Positions 17,432-26,599 of a stretch of DNA of 64,000 nucleotides are shown in pieces. The stretch's first letter is position 1; each line of letters opens with the position of its first letter. This DNA is from Tabrizicola sp. (lineage in GTDB: Bacteria; Pseudomonadota; Alphaproteobacteria; Rhodobacterales; Rhodobacteraceae), in contig NZ_JALHQD010000011.1 in the NCBI RefSeq assembly GCF_022842145.1, positions 62,001 to 126,000 on the forward strand, written 5' to 3'. Under the pieces are notes generated by a model that was not told where the DNA came from, searched no databases, and worked only from the letters and a program-made list of their open reading frames with translations. The position numbers were made by a program, and so were the translations under genes.

Positions 17432-20400
17432 TTGACCGTCAAGCCTGACCTGCAATCGCTGAACCGCCACCGTGAGCAGGCCGTTGCACGCCCGCTCTGC
17501 CCAGAATTCATTTTGAATCACCATCGGGCGGGGCGGACTGACGGCGTGATTGACGCCTGCGCGATCGACATCGACATTTCCGGCTTTTCGCGTGTGACCG
17601 ACGCCTTAAGCCTGCGCGGTCCCGAGGGCGCGGAGCTTCTGGCAGATATCATCCGCGCCATATTCGAGCCGCTTACCTCCTGCGTGCATGAATATGGGGG
17701 CTTTGTTGCAAGCTATGTGGGCGACGGATTTCTGGCCCTGTTCCCGCAGGGGCCGGGCCTGGATGATGCAGTGCGGCGCGGTCTGGCGGCCGGATGGGAA
17801 ATGCGCCAGACGATCCGGTCGCGCCACAAGTTCCGCACTCCGTTCGGCACGTTCGACATCAAGGCCCGTATCGGCATCGCAGAGGGGCAGGTGCGCTGGC
17901 GCATCTTCGGTGATCCTCGTCGCCGCCGTCACGTCTACTACTTCGACGGGACCCCGATCGTGGAGGTTGCGAAAGTTCGCCAGCTTGCCGGTCTGGGAGA
18001 TCTGTTTGCGACCCTGAGCGCCGCTGCCAAATTCGCCGACGCCGCCACGACGACGGCCACCGGGGACGCAGCCGCGCGCAACGTCGAGAATGTGGATAAC
18101 CTGCCGCTTCCCTCGATGCTTGAACCCGCGCGCGTCACGGTCGATCCCCTGGTCCTGGATTTCGTCCCGGAGAGTATCGCCACGGCCAGCGGCACCGGGG
18201 AATTCCGCCAGACAACGAACCTGTTTCTGAAACTGGAGTTTCCCCAGCGCGATCTTGACCGGTTCGTCCAGGCGATATTCGAGGCGCAGGACCGTTTCGG
18301 TGGCTGCGTGAACGGGCTGACGGACGGCGACAAGGGTTGTACGGCGATGATCTTCTGGGGCGCACCGATTGCCACCGAAGACGACATCGGGCGCGCGCTG
18401 GAGTTTTGCAGTCATGTCATGGCCCGGCTCGATCTGACGATCAGCGCCGGATTGACCTGCGGGCTCGCGCATGCGGGCTTTTCGGGATCGACGCGCCAGG
18501 CGGTCTATACCTGCTCAAGCCGCCATGTGAACCTTGCGGCCCGGTTCATGTCGGCGGCACGGCCCGGCACGCTTTATCTGGACAAGGCTGCACGCGATCA
18601 CGCGCTGGAGCGTTTCGAGACTGAGTTCGTAGGCAATCTGGAACTGAAGGGATTTTCCGAGCCCCAGCCGGTCTATGCCCTGGGCAAACGCAAAGACAGC
18701 CAGTCCAGGCTTGCCACGTCGGGCGGGATCGTCGAACGCGAGCAGGAGATTTCCGAACTGCTTGGTGCGGTGGATCATGTCTTTCAGACGGGCAGAGCCG
18801 GGGCCGCGGCCGTCGTCGGAAGTGCCGGTTCGGGCAAGACCGCAGTGCTGACTGCGCTGGAAGAGCATATCCTTGCGGCGGGGACAAAAGGCCATGCGCC
18901 AGCGGCCGAGATCATCCAGTTGACCGCCGAGACAGGTCTGGGACGACCGTTCGGCCCGTTCCGCAAAGTGCTGGAGGATTTGCTGGGCCTGGTTGGCGTA
19001 GCGGCAGGCAATGAACGGCGCACCGTGTTCGATGCTGCGTTCGACCGCCTGCAGACAGGCACGGACAGCGCCGTTCTGAAGGAAGAGCTTGGTTTTGTGC
19101 GTTCGTTCCTTGCCGCTCTTCTGGATGTGAACCTGGCCGGTTCGACCTTTTCACAGGTCCCGGAACTGCGGACCAGCAACACCGCGCAGGCGATGATCGT
19201 GGCGCTGCAGGCCCTTGCAGGTTCGCGGAGGCTGATCGTCATCGCCGACGATCTACATGCGTTCGATGCGGAATCGCGGGAAAGCCTCCATCTGATGACG
19301 GATCAGAGCGCAGTGCCGGTCGCGGTGATTGCCAGCAGCAGGCTTGACGACAGCGGCGAAATCCCCGGGCTTCCCTTTGCGCCGGAACGATTGCTGACCC
19401 TGGTTTCCCTGCGCGCGCTGGGACCGGATGCCGTTCGCGCGGTTGCGGAAACGGCCCTTGGCGCGCCGGTCTCCACCCGCCTGGTGGATTACCTTTTGGA
19501 GAAGACTGCGGGAAACCCGCTTTACCTGGAACAGCTTATACTGACGCTGAACACTTCAGGCGGTTTTGTACGTCTTGGGACAGGTCAGACCGCGCGCGTC
19601 GAGCTGGCCCCCGATGCCTCGGCCCATATTCCGCAGGGTCTGAGCGGGGTCCTCGTGGCCCGCATTGACCGCCTGCCGGCGCGGCTGAAGTCGGTCATCC
19701 AGGTTGCCGCCGTGCTGGGCTACGAGTTCGAGGTTCCGTTGCTGGCGGCGATGCTCGGCGACGACGGCATGGTGGCGGCCGCGCTTGAGGCCGGTCAGGC
19801 CCAGCAGATCTGGGAGGAGCAGTCCCCGGGACGCTTCCGCTTTCGACATGCGATGCTGCGCGATTCCGTCTATGACATGCAGCTTGTCGTCGTGCGGCGA
19901 AATCTGCACCGGCAGGCGGCGCAGGCCCTGGAACAGCTGGCGGGCAAGCCCGACCTTTTGCGGCTGGGTGCGCTGGCCTACCACTTCGAGCACGCCGAAA
20001 TGCCCGAGATGGCGCGGCGCTACCTGCTCATGGCGGGCGACATGGCGCATGACAGCTATGATGTGCCTAACGCAGTGCGCTACTACCGGATGTTGCTGAA
20101 ATCCGAGATCGAAACGAGCTTGCAGGTCCGCCTGTCCGCACGGCTTGGGGCCTTGCTGGTTCTGACCGGCGACTGGGAAGAGGCGCTTGCGACGCTGGAC
20201 AGCGGGCTTTCGGCGATCCTCGGTGCCGACGATCCCGCGCAGGAGATCGAGATCCTGATTGCCATGGGCGATGTGCTGCGCCAGTCGGGTGATTTCGCCC
20301 GGGCCCGCGAGCGACTGGAACTTGCCCGCGCCATCGCCCGCCGATCAGGCAATGAACTGATGCTGTGCAAGGCGCTTGGCATCCTGGCCGGGACGTACAA

Positions 20401-21388
20401 GTACAGCGGCGACTATGCCCGCGCGCTGGTGATCTATCAGGAGGCGCTGGTCGTGGCCGAGCGCGAGCAGGAAGACAACATCGTCGGGGTGTCGCTGGCT
20501 GGCATCGCCTCGATTCACGGGTTGCTTGGCGCCTACGAGAAGGCCATCGAATACAACAGACGGGCCATCCCCATCCTGGAGCGGATCGGCAACCGGAATG
20601 AGCTGGTCTATCCGATCGCAAATCTTGGCATCGACCTCTTCACCATCGGCAAGCACGAAGAGGCGCTGGAGATCTTCGAACGGGCCTTGCTTGAATCCAG
20701 CGCAATCGGAGATCGGGCAGGGATCTGGTTCACCTATCATTTCATTGGGCGCCTGCACCATGAAACCGGCGCGTTTCACCGCGCAATTCAGGCTTATGAA
20801 CGGGCAATGATGGAACGTCGCGCCTTGGGGGGCGACAGCATACCGTTCAACACCCTGCCGCATCTGGCATCGGCGAAAGCGGCATTGGGTCAGGACGCCG
20901 CCGCCATTGCCGCACTTTCAGCCCATCTTGATGTGCTCGAAGGAGGCGAACCGGATCACGAGCACGGATTGACCTATCTGGAGGTTGCGGGGCTTCTGGG
21001 CCGTCGCAGCAGCCTGTCTGCGGACCTGCAAACCGCGCTTGACGCTCTGGCCGCCCGGGGTTTTGGCGACGACCCGCTGGCATGGCTGCAGGCGGCGGAA
21101 AAAAGCGCCCGCACCGGTGAATCAATGGGGATGAACAGCCGCGTCAGAATTCTGGTCGCCTGCGCAGCGCACTGGTTTGCACAAGGCGGGATATCGGCCC
21201 AGGTAGTTGGCTGCCTTGCCGCCGCAGAACGTCTTGCGACCGCCTTCGCCATGGCCCGAGAGGCCGGGTTCGTGCGCGACCGCGCCCGGGAAATGGGGAT
21301 CAGCGCAGAGGCGCTTGGCCGCGCCGAGCCGCTCTATCAGCCCTTTGCGCCCCACGGCGTCAGGCAGGCGGTTTTACAAACACCATAA
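17432..21388 (+). CDS. Double cyclase-homology / AAA ATPase / TPR regulatory protein
   Basis: About 1318 residues. Two class III cyclase-like domains (about 40-215 and 255-425) are followed by an ATPase (Walker A GSAGSGKT at 463-470, Walker B VIADDLHAFD near 603-612) and TPR-like helical repeats (about 830-1250). Domain 1 keeps both metal aspartates (D48 in DISGFS, D98 in VGDGF) but lacks the usual Lys. Domain 2 lacks them but keeps the Asn/Arg pair of HVNLAARF (N367, R371). Similar cyclase-ATPase proteins are known beside NHLP/TOMM clusters. GGAGGG lies 3 nt upstream of the TTG used here; the start is not certain. The 3' end overlaps the opposing methyltransferase by 29 bp. It may signal or regulate the RiPP pathway; this is inference. 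Confidence 0.82.
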   Translation: MTVKPDLQSLNRHREQAVARPLCPEFILNHHRAGRTDGVIDACAIDIDISGFSRVTDALSLRGPEGAELLADIIRAIFEPLTSCVHEYGGFVASYVGDGFLALFPQGPGLDDAVRRGLAAGWEMRQTIRSRHKFRTPFGTFDIKARIGIAEGQVRWRIFGDPRRRRHVYYFDGTPIVEVAKVRQLAGLGDLFATLSAAAKFADAATTTATGDAAARNVENVDNLPLPSMLEPARVTVDPLVLDFVPESIATASGTGEFRQTTNLFLKLEFPQRDLDRFVQAIFEAQDRFGGCVNGLTDGDKGCTAMIFWGAPIATEDDIGRALEFCSHVMARLDLTISAGLTCGLAHAGFSGSTRQAVYTCSSRHVNLAARFMSAARPGTLYLDKAARDHALERFETEFVGNLELKGFSEPQPVYALGKRKDSQSRLATSGGIVEREQEISELLGAVDHVFQTGRAGAAAVVGSAGSGKTAVLTALEEHILAAGTKGHAPAAEIIQLTAETGLGRPFGPFRKVLEDLLGLVGVAAGNERRTVFDAAFDRLQTGTDSAVLKEELGFVRSFLAALLDVNLAGSTFSQVPELRTSNTAQAMIVALQALAGSRRLIVIADDLHAFDAESRESLHLMTDQSAVPVAVIASSRLDDSGEIPGLPFAPERLLTLVSLRALGPDAVRAVAETALGAPVSTRLVDYLLEKTAGNPLYLEQLILTLNTSGGFVRLGTGQTARVELAPDASAHIPQGLSGVLVARIDRLPARLKSVIQVAAVLGYEFEVPLLAAMLGDDGMVAAALEAGQAQQIWEEQSPGRFRFRHAMLRDSVYDMQLVVVRRNLHRQAAQALEQLAGKPDLLRLGALAYHFEHAEMPEMARRYLLMAGDMAHDSYDVPNAVRYYRMLLKSEIETSLQVRLSARLGALLVLTGDWEEALATLDSGLSAILGADDPAQEIEILIAMGDVLRQSGDFARARERLELARAIARRSGNELMLCKALGILAGTYKYSGDYARALVIYQEALVVAEREQEDNIVGVSLAGIASIHGLLGAYEKAIEYNRRAIPILERIGNRNELVYPIANLGIDLFTIGKHEEALEIFERALLESSAIGDRAGIWFTYHFIGRLHHETGAFHRAIQAYERAMMERRALGGDSIPFNTLPHLASAKAALGQDAAAIAALSAHLDVLEGGEPDHEHGLTYLEVAGLLGRRSSLSADLQTALDALAARGFGDDPLAWLQAAEKSARTGESMGMNSRVRILVACAAHWFAQGGISAQVVGCLAAAERLATAFAMAREAGFVRDRAREMGISAEALGRAEPLYQPFAPHGVRQAVLQTP

Positions 21389-22220
21389 GCTGCATCGCCA
21401 GGGGAATGACGACCTGGTCTTCACCGTGGCTTTCGAAAAGGCGCTGGACTGCGTGCCGCACCTTCTGCCTGCCGACCTCCCGCAACCTGCGCATCAGGTA
21501 TTCGCCTTCGAGGAACGTGAGGTATTCGCTGACCGACATCCGCATCAAAAGCTCAAAGGACTGGGGCGCGCGATGCGGGATCATGCCGGTCTGCACATGA
21601 ACCAGATGGGCCAATACGGCGGGGTCCGAGATATCATGATCGCTGGCGAGACCCTTCAGAAGCTGCGGTTGTTCTGCGGCCACGGCTTCCCGCAGGATCT
21701 GAATGTAAATCTTGTCGATCGAGCCTTCCTTGGGCGGCCCGTCCACGACAACCGCCATCCGACCGCCGGTCCGCAAGACGCGCCCGACCTCCTTCAGGGT
21801 CGCGTCGACCGGAATCATGACCGCAAGTCCCATGTGGTTCAGCACGCAGTCGATGCTGCCGTCCTCCAACGGCAAGTCCTGCGATTGCGCCAGAAACAGC
21901 CGCACCGGTGCCGGATTCAGGCGCTGTCTGGTCCTTTCGATCTGCTCGGCAACAAAATCGACGCCAATCAGGTTTTGAGGTGGCAGGCCGCGTTGCAACA
22001 GGACCTCGGACAGGCGACCCGAGCCGCAACCCAGATCAAGCACCACCGGCGCCGCCCCGTTCTGCGCCAGCGCTTCCGCCTCGGCTGCCAGCAAGGCATA
22101 GCTGCTAGGACCCAGTGTGGTTTCGACGTCCGGGAAAGAGCCGTCGAAGGTTGTGTGAAAGCGCTGCACGAAATCCGCGTCAAACCTGTGGTCTTCTGGC
22201 CCGTGCGGATGTTCGGCCAT
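21360..22220 (-). CDS. SAM-dependent methyltransferase of the RiPP operon
   Basis: About 286 residues, class I Rossmann methyltransferase. Motif I, VVLDLGCGSGRL, lies at about residues 59-70. An acidic residue follows in NLIGVDFVAEQIERT, and the later motif is EVGRVLRTGGRMAVVV. I chose MAEHPHGPEDHRF at 22220 because its ATG overlaps the tfuA stop (TGATG); the longer frame from 22346 runs inside tfuA. It is the third gene of ycaO-tfuA-methyltransferase. The probable role is methylation of the modified peptide, though a small-molecule substrate is possible. Confidence 0.85.
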   Translation of the reverse strand: MAEHPHGPEDHRFDADFVQRFHTTFDGSFPDVETTLGPSSYALLAAEAEALAQNGAAPVVLDLGCGSGRLSEVLLQRGLPPQNLIGVDFVAEQIERTRQRLNPAPVRLFLAQSQDLPLEDGSIDCVLNHMGLAVMIPVDATLKEVGRVLRTGGRMAVVVDGPPKEGSIDKIYIQILREAVAAEQPQLLKGLASDHDISDPAVLAHLVHVQTGMIPHRAPQSFELLMRMSVSEYLTFLEGEYLMRRLREVGRQKVRHAVQRLFESHGEDQVVIPLAMQLMVFVKPPA

Positions 22221-23314
22221 CAGGCGCTCACCTTTACCGGTGAAAACCGGTGCAACCGTTCGAGAAAGCGGTCCGGGTCCGCGAAACCAACGGCTGCGGC
22301 CAGTTCCGCCAGTCTGCGCGCAGGGTCCAGTCCTGCCCGCTGACAATAGCGCGTCACGACCGCACTGTCGGGACCTTCGCAGGGGCGCAGGCCGTCGCTT
22401 TGGTCGCAGGCAACCGCTTCCTGCAGCACGGTCTCGTAGATCCCTTCGTCCCGCAAGGCCGCGATGACCCGGGGTAACGGAGCGCGGGCGCGGGCACGGG
22501 CAAGCGACACCGAGCCCTCGGCCAGACGGTAGCCTTCCAGCAGATAGAAATCGATCAGCGCACCGGTGGTGATCCGACCGTCACCAACTCGGGCAAGGCA
22601 GGTGTCGCGGTCGGCAAGGCGTTCGAACTTCGTGGTCCTGTTGAAGCGGAAATCCGGTCGCCCGACGCGCTGCCAGGCATTGCCGGCCAGCAGGTCCAGC
22701 ATCTCCAAAGCGTCAAGGCGCTTCTGATCGACCCGCTGGGCGACGGACAAAGCGTCGACCTCCGCCCGCGGCAGGCCCAGTCGGGCGGCATCCGCCACCA
22801 GACGCTGATGGCTGCGCTGCCAATAGGGCGTGGCGGCGCAGACACTCAGCAGCGCTTGGGCGCTTTCCAGCGACAGGGTTCCCGCCCGCACCGCAAGATC
22901 CAGCGTCGCGCGGATATTGACCATCGCCTCGCTCAGGGGACGGTGGCCGATGGCATGCGGGGCGTGGATCACCGCGACTTCATCGTCGGCTTCAAGGAAG
23001 CCGCTGCGGTACCACTGGTAAATGCGCCCGACGCCGACCATGCCGAACGCATCCAGTTCCGCCGCCCGCAAGGCGCCCATGCTGGCCGCACCGAAAACGG
23101 GGATGCCACAATCCAGCGCGTGCAGGATCTCCTTGTGCCAGACGGCCGGCACAAGCTGGAAATAGCCGTCGATGATCCCGATGGCGTCCGGCTTTTCGGC
23201 GACGAGCGACAGGATATCACCCTGGGAAACCGGCGGCAGGTAGCGCGCCGCCAGCCGGTCCTGCGCCTCGGCCCGGTCCAGCGTCGGACCCAGGAAGACG
23301 ACGACGCCGCTCAT
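22220..23314 (-). CDS. TfuA-like protein (YcaO partner)
   Basis: 364 residues. The N-terminal TfuA domain begins MSGVVVFLGPTL and contains IGIIDGYFQLVPAVWHKEIL and FGAASMGALRAAELDAFGM, the hallmark blocks of the family. The C-terminal 200 residues are less conserved and contain a long helical segment. TfuA proteins work with YcaO enzymes; for methyl-CoM reductase and for thioamidated peptides the pair installs backbone thioamides. Its ATG overlaps the ycaO stop as ATGA, and its stop overlaps the methyltransferase start, so the three genes are translationally coupled. Confidence 0.92.
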   Translation of the reverse strand: MSGVVVFLGPTLDRAEAQDRLAARYLPPVSQGDILSLVAEKPDAIGIIDGYFQLVPAVWHKEILHALDCGIPVFGAASMGALRAAELDAFGMVGVGRIYQWYRSGFLEADDEVAVIHAPHAIGHRPLSEAMVNIRATLDLAVRAGTLSLESAQALLSVCAATPYWQRSHQRLVADAARLGLPRAEVDALSVAQRVDQKRLDALEMLDLLAGNAWQRVGRPDFRFNRTTKFERLADRDTCLARVGDGRITTGALIDFYLLEGYRLAEGSVSLARARARAPLPRVIAALRDEGIYETVLQEAVACDQSDGLRPCEGPDSAVVTRYCQRAGLDPARRLAELAAAVGFADPDRFLERLHRFSPVKVSA

Positions 23315-24618
23315 GCCACCGCACCTCTGCGCCGGGCACCGACACGGACCGGTGTCGTCCAGCTTGCGAGAAATCCGTCGATCCGAGCACCCGGCGCTGC
23401 CTTGTTGTCGATGCCGGGTTCGACGAGGCCGGGCACGACAACCTTCACGACAGGGATGCCGATGTCCGCGATGCTGAGATCGACCACCACCACCTGACCG
23501 AAACCGTGCCGGACCAGCAGGTCCAGGATCCCACCAAGATCGACCGCGACATCATCGCTGGCCCAGCCACCGACGTCGCGAAAGTCGGTTGCCACGGTGC
23601 CACGTTCCAGCCAGGCCAACCAGCCGCGCCGGTTTCGGACAGTCTGGATGCTGGCGTAGTCATCGCGAAACAGATCGTCGCGCGCGCCAGAGATGTAGGT
23701 CAATCGCGATTGCACCGCCTCGGTTATCGCGCGCGAGAGGGCCACGCCTGGGTCGGGATGACAGCCATAGCCCTGAAAGGTGCCGATGGGCGCCCCGAGG
23801 ATCCGGCTTCCGGGTCGATCGGAAATCGAGCACCCAAAGGACGGCACGCCCAGATCGCTGTATTGCGCCCAGACGTGCAGGTCGATCTCTGCCGCCTCGA
23901 TCCGGTCCATCAGCCAAAGGCACAACGGGTCATCGATCGTCGTCAGGTCGATCAGCGCCGGCTCGTACCCGACCCTTGCCGAAAGAGCCTGATGCAGGCA
24001 AGTCGCATCGCGCTCGATCACTTCGCAGACAGCGTGGAGGATGGCCTCCTCGCGGGTGTTGCCGGCGCCAAGCCCGTTGGAACTGGTCAGAAACACTCCG
24101 TCACTGGGGGCGTCCAGACGCAGGTCGCAAGCGACAACGTCGCGCGGCACCCTGACGGGGCCACCAGCAATCAGGTCAAGGCCGCGCACCCAGTGAAGCG
24201 GTCGATGCACAAGGTTGCTCTGCTGTCCCGACAACAGCGAAAGACGGCCGGGATCCACCCCATGTGCAGCCCCCAGCCTTGCGTAGCTTGCTTTCTCGAC
24301 ATCCCGGAAACTGCGTTCGGCGTGGAAAAGCTCAATCGCTTCCATCGCAGCGGAAACGCGCGCGTGGGCCAGCGTCACTCCTTTGCCTTGGGATACCGAA
24401 AGCGAGCGTGCATTCGGACGGATTGCATTGCAGACCGGAATACCGATGCCATCCAGTCCGGTCACATCAGCGATCCGCGTTATTCCCACATCAGGAAGGA
24501 TCGGGGCGATCCGCGCCCAGGTCTCGGTGGGATCGGCTGTCCGGTGCGTTCCGGAAAAGAAACGCTTTTTCGTGGCACTGGCTGCACGGGTTACATCCAT
24601 GAAGGAACACTGGCGCAT
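23311..24618 (-). CDS. YcaO-domain peptide-modifying enzyme
   Basis: 435 residues. YcaO enzymes activate a backbone amide with ATP and install azolines, amidines or thioamides. The ATP/Mg-binding acidic helices are visible as SAAMEAIELFHAE at about 89-101 and TREEAILHAVCEVIERDA at about 188-205, with SSNGLGAGN just before. The C-terminus (TTPVRVGARRRGAVA) lacks the Pro-rich PxPxP end of azoline-forming cyclodehydratases. Together with the adjacent TfuA this points to a TfuA-dependent type. I took the ATG at 24618; MDVTRAAS at 24600 is an alternative. Confidence 0.93.
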   Translation of the reverse strand: MRQCSFMDVTRAASATKKRFFSGTHRTADPTETWARIAPILPDVGITRIADVTGLDGIGIPVCNAIRPNARSLSVSQGKGVTLAHARVSAAMEAIELFHAERSFRDVEKASYARLGAAHGVDPGRLSLLSGQQSNLVHRPLHWVRGLDLIAGGPVRVPRDVVACDLRLDAPSDGVFLTSSNGLGAGNTREEAILHAVCEVIERDATCLHQALSARVGYEPALIDLTTIDDPLCLWLMDRIEAAEIDLHVWAQYSDLGVPSFGCSISDRPGSRILGAPIGTFQGYGCHPDPGVALSRAITEAVQSRLTYISGARDDLFRDDYASIQTVRNRRGWLAWLERGTVATDFRDVGGWASDDVAVDLGGILDLLVRHGFGQVVVVDLSIADIGIPVVKVVVPGLVEPGIDNKAAPGARIDGFLASWTTPVRVGARRRGAVA

Positions 24619-25206
24619 TATCCCCGCATTGGGAAGTCGCAGAGTGTTTCGGGTGGCCTTAGCCGCAAATGGACCTCCAATGAAGACGCAGTTGAAGGCG
24701 GACGGGACTTAAGGAAGTAGGGCGCGGAATTTAGCGCAAAGCGGCACGGTTGCCAAATTGAACTCCAGGCACAATCCGGTCAACGGTCGCGAGCACGGTG
24801 CGCCAACTAGGTGTCGACATCGGTGCTGCCTTGACGCTGTCGGAGGGGATCGACCGTCCCGAGGGGCGCGCCCTGCGCCGGTAGGGCCTTAGCGGACGGT
24901 CGGCACGATGACTGCATTGTCAAAGCCTGACGTTCGGGATCCGGCAGCCCCGAATGTCGGTGGGGATGGGCCTCCCATCGACCCGATCTACCTGTAAGCT
25001 GCCGAAATGATTGAAGCGGTCCTTGATCTGACTGCCATGCTTATTCAAGAGGTTTTGGCCATGCCTGACAGCTGGAACCGAATGTTAATCATTGATGGCT
25101 GATCATGTCTTGCAAGATCATGATGCGGCGGGAAGGAACCGTCGGGCCTTCTGAAAGGTCGGCGAAGCGCCCAACCCAAGGAAAGTTCAGGTCCTTCCAT
25201 CGTCCT
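24619..25206. other. Intergenic region between ycaO and the M20 peptidase operon
   Basis: About 590 bp. It should hold the ycaO promoter and the end of the peptidase operon. Two short plus-strand frames (24908-24997, about 29 residues, rich in Pro and Asp; 25007-25102, 31 residues) have no convincing ribosome-binding sites. I recognise no gene here. Confidence 0.4.
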
Positions 25207-26574
25207 CTAGTTCGCTGCCAATCGTTCAAGAAGCTTGCAATAAGCGATCTGGCCGGTGCGGAAGTTCGACAAACGGAAGAACTCGTTTGGCGCATGCAGG
25301 TTCTCGTCATTCATGCCGAAGGCGAAGACGGTGGCGTGAACGCCAAGTTCGTTCAAAAGCATGGTCATCACCGGGATCGATCCTCCGGTCCGGGTGATAT
25401 AGGGTGCCTTTCCGTAGACCTCAGTCAGAACCTGGGCGGCGGACGCGCTGGCGTTGTGGCCCGGGGGGACAAGGAAGGGGTCGGCGCTTCCTGCCAGGCG
25501 CTTTACGGTCACGCGGAGACCCTTGGGGCAGTTGCCCTCGGTGTGCGCGCGGAGGAGGTCGAAGATCGCGTCGGGCTTCTGGTTCGCCACGAGGCGGCAG
25601 GTAATCTTGGCATGCGCCTCGGCGGGCAGGACGGTCTTGATCCCGCTTCCCTGCCAGCCGCCCCAGATGCCATTCAACTCGAACGTTGGGCGGCCCCATA
25701 GCCGTTCGCGGGTGGTGTAGCCTTCCTCGCCGAAGACATCGGGGACGCCGAGGCCGTCGATATACGCGGCTTCATCGAAGGGGATGCGGGCGAAGGCTTC
25801 GCGGTCTTCGACGGTCAGGTCTACGACATCGTCATAAAAGCCGGGGACGGTGATCTTGCCGTTGGTGCCTTTCATCGAGGCGATGATCTGTGCGAGGCCC
25901 TGGATCGGGTTGGCGATGCCGCCGCCCTGCTGGCCGGAGTGCTGGTCGCCCTTCGCGCCCGAGACGGTGATCTCGGCGGCGACGAGGCCTTTCAGCCCGG
26001 TGATCAGGTTCGGCTGATCCTCGCCCCACTGACTGCCGTCAGCGGAAAAGATCATGTCGGCCTTCAGCATCGCGCCATTCGCCTTGATGAAATCGGGGAG
26101 ATGGGGGGAGCCGATCTCCTCTTGCCCTTCGAAGAACAGCTTCACGTTGACGGGGAGGCGACCCGTGGTCTTCAGCATCGCCTCGACCGACAGGATCGGG
26201 ATCAGCATCCCGCCCTTGTCGTCCGAGGCCCCCCGGCCCCAGACCTTGTTGTCACGCACTTCCGGCTCGAAGGGGGGGGTCTGCCAGAGGTCGAAGGGCT
26301 CGGCCGGCTGGACGTCGAAATGGCCATAGATGAGGATCGTGGGCTTGCCGGGGGCGTGGAGCCAGTCGGCATAGACGACCGGGTGGCCTTCGGTCGGCAG
26401 CATGCGGACGTTTTCCATCCCCGCCGCCTTGAGACGGTCTACGACCCAGTTGCCCGCCGTCACCACGTCGGCGACATGGGCCGGGGCGGCCGAGACTGAG
26501 GGGATGCGGACGAAGTCGACGAGTTCATCCACGAAGCGCGGCTGGTGCGCGTCGAGGTATTCGGACCAGTTCAT
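25207..26574 (-). CDS. M20 family dipeptidase
   Basis: About 455 residues. Zinc hydrolase of the M20 family, cytosolic dipeptidase type. Ligand motifs are ILIYGHFDVQP (His, Asp), GRGASDDKGG (bridging Asp), FEGQEEIGSP (catalytic and ligand Glu), SADGSQW and the late His in NDENLHAPNE. The lid domain carries GDQHSGQQGGGIANP. I start at 26574 (MNWSEYLDAHQ), with AAGGAAG just upstream; the longer frame reads into low-complexity shadow sequence. It is the last gene of the peptide/amide operon and would split imported peptides. Confidence 0.93.
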   Translation of the reverse strand: MNWSEYLDAHQPRFVDELVDFVRIPSVSAAPAHVADVVTAGNWVVDRLKAAGMENVRMLPTEGHPVVYADWLHAPGKPTILIYGHFDVQPAEPFDLWQTPPFEPEVRDNKVWGRGASDDKGGMLIPILSVEAMLKTTGRLPVNVKLFFEGQEEIGSPHLPDFIKANGAMLKADMIFSADGSQWGEDQPNLITGLKGLVAAEITVSGAKGDQHSGQQGGGIANPIQGLAQIIASMKGTNGKITVPGFYDDVVDLTVEDREAFARIPFDEAAYIDGLGVPDVFGEEGYTTRERLWGRPTFELNGIWGGWQGSGIKTVLPAEAHAKITCRLVANQKPDAIFDLLRAHTEGNCPKGLRVTVKRLAGSADPFLVPPGHNASASAAQVLTEVYGKAPYITRTGGSIPVMTMLLNELGVHATVFAFGMNDENLHAPNEFFRLSNFRTGQIAYCKLLERLAAN

Positions 26575-26599
26575 GGGGCTTCCTTTCAGGCCGTATTTG

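Noticed and set aside
24800-24885. GTG frame reading VRQLGVDIGAALTLSEGID considered as a hydantoinase remnant
   Set aside because: Only a weak likeness to the GVDIGGTFTD block, too short to support.
24908-24997. Short frame upstream of ycaO considered as a second RiPP precursor
   Set aside because: About 29 residues without a leader-like block or a ribosome-binding site; chance is more likely.
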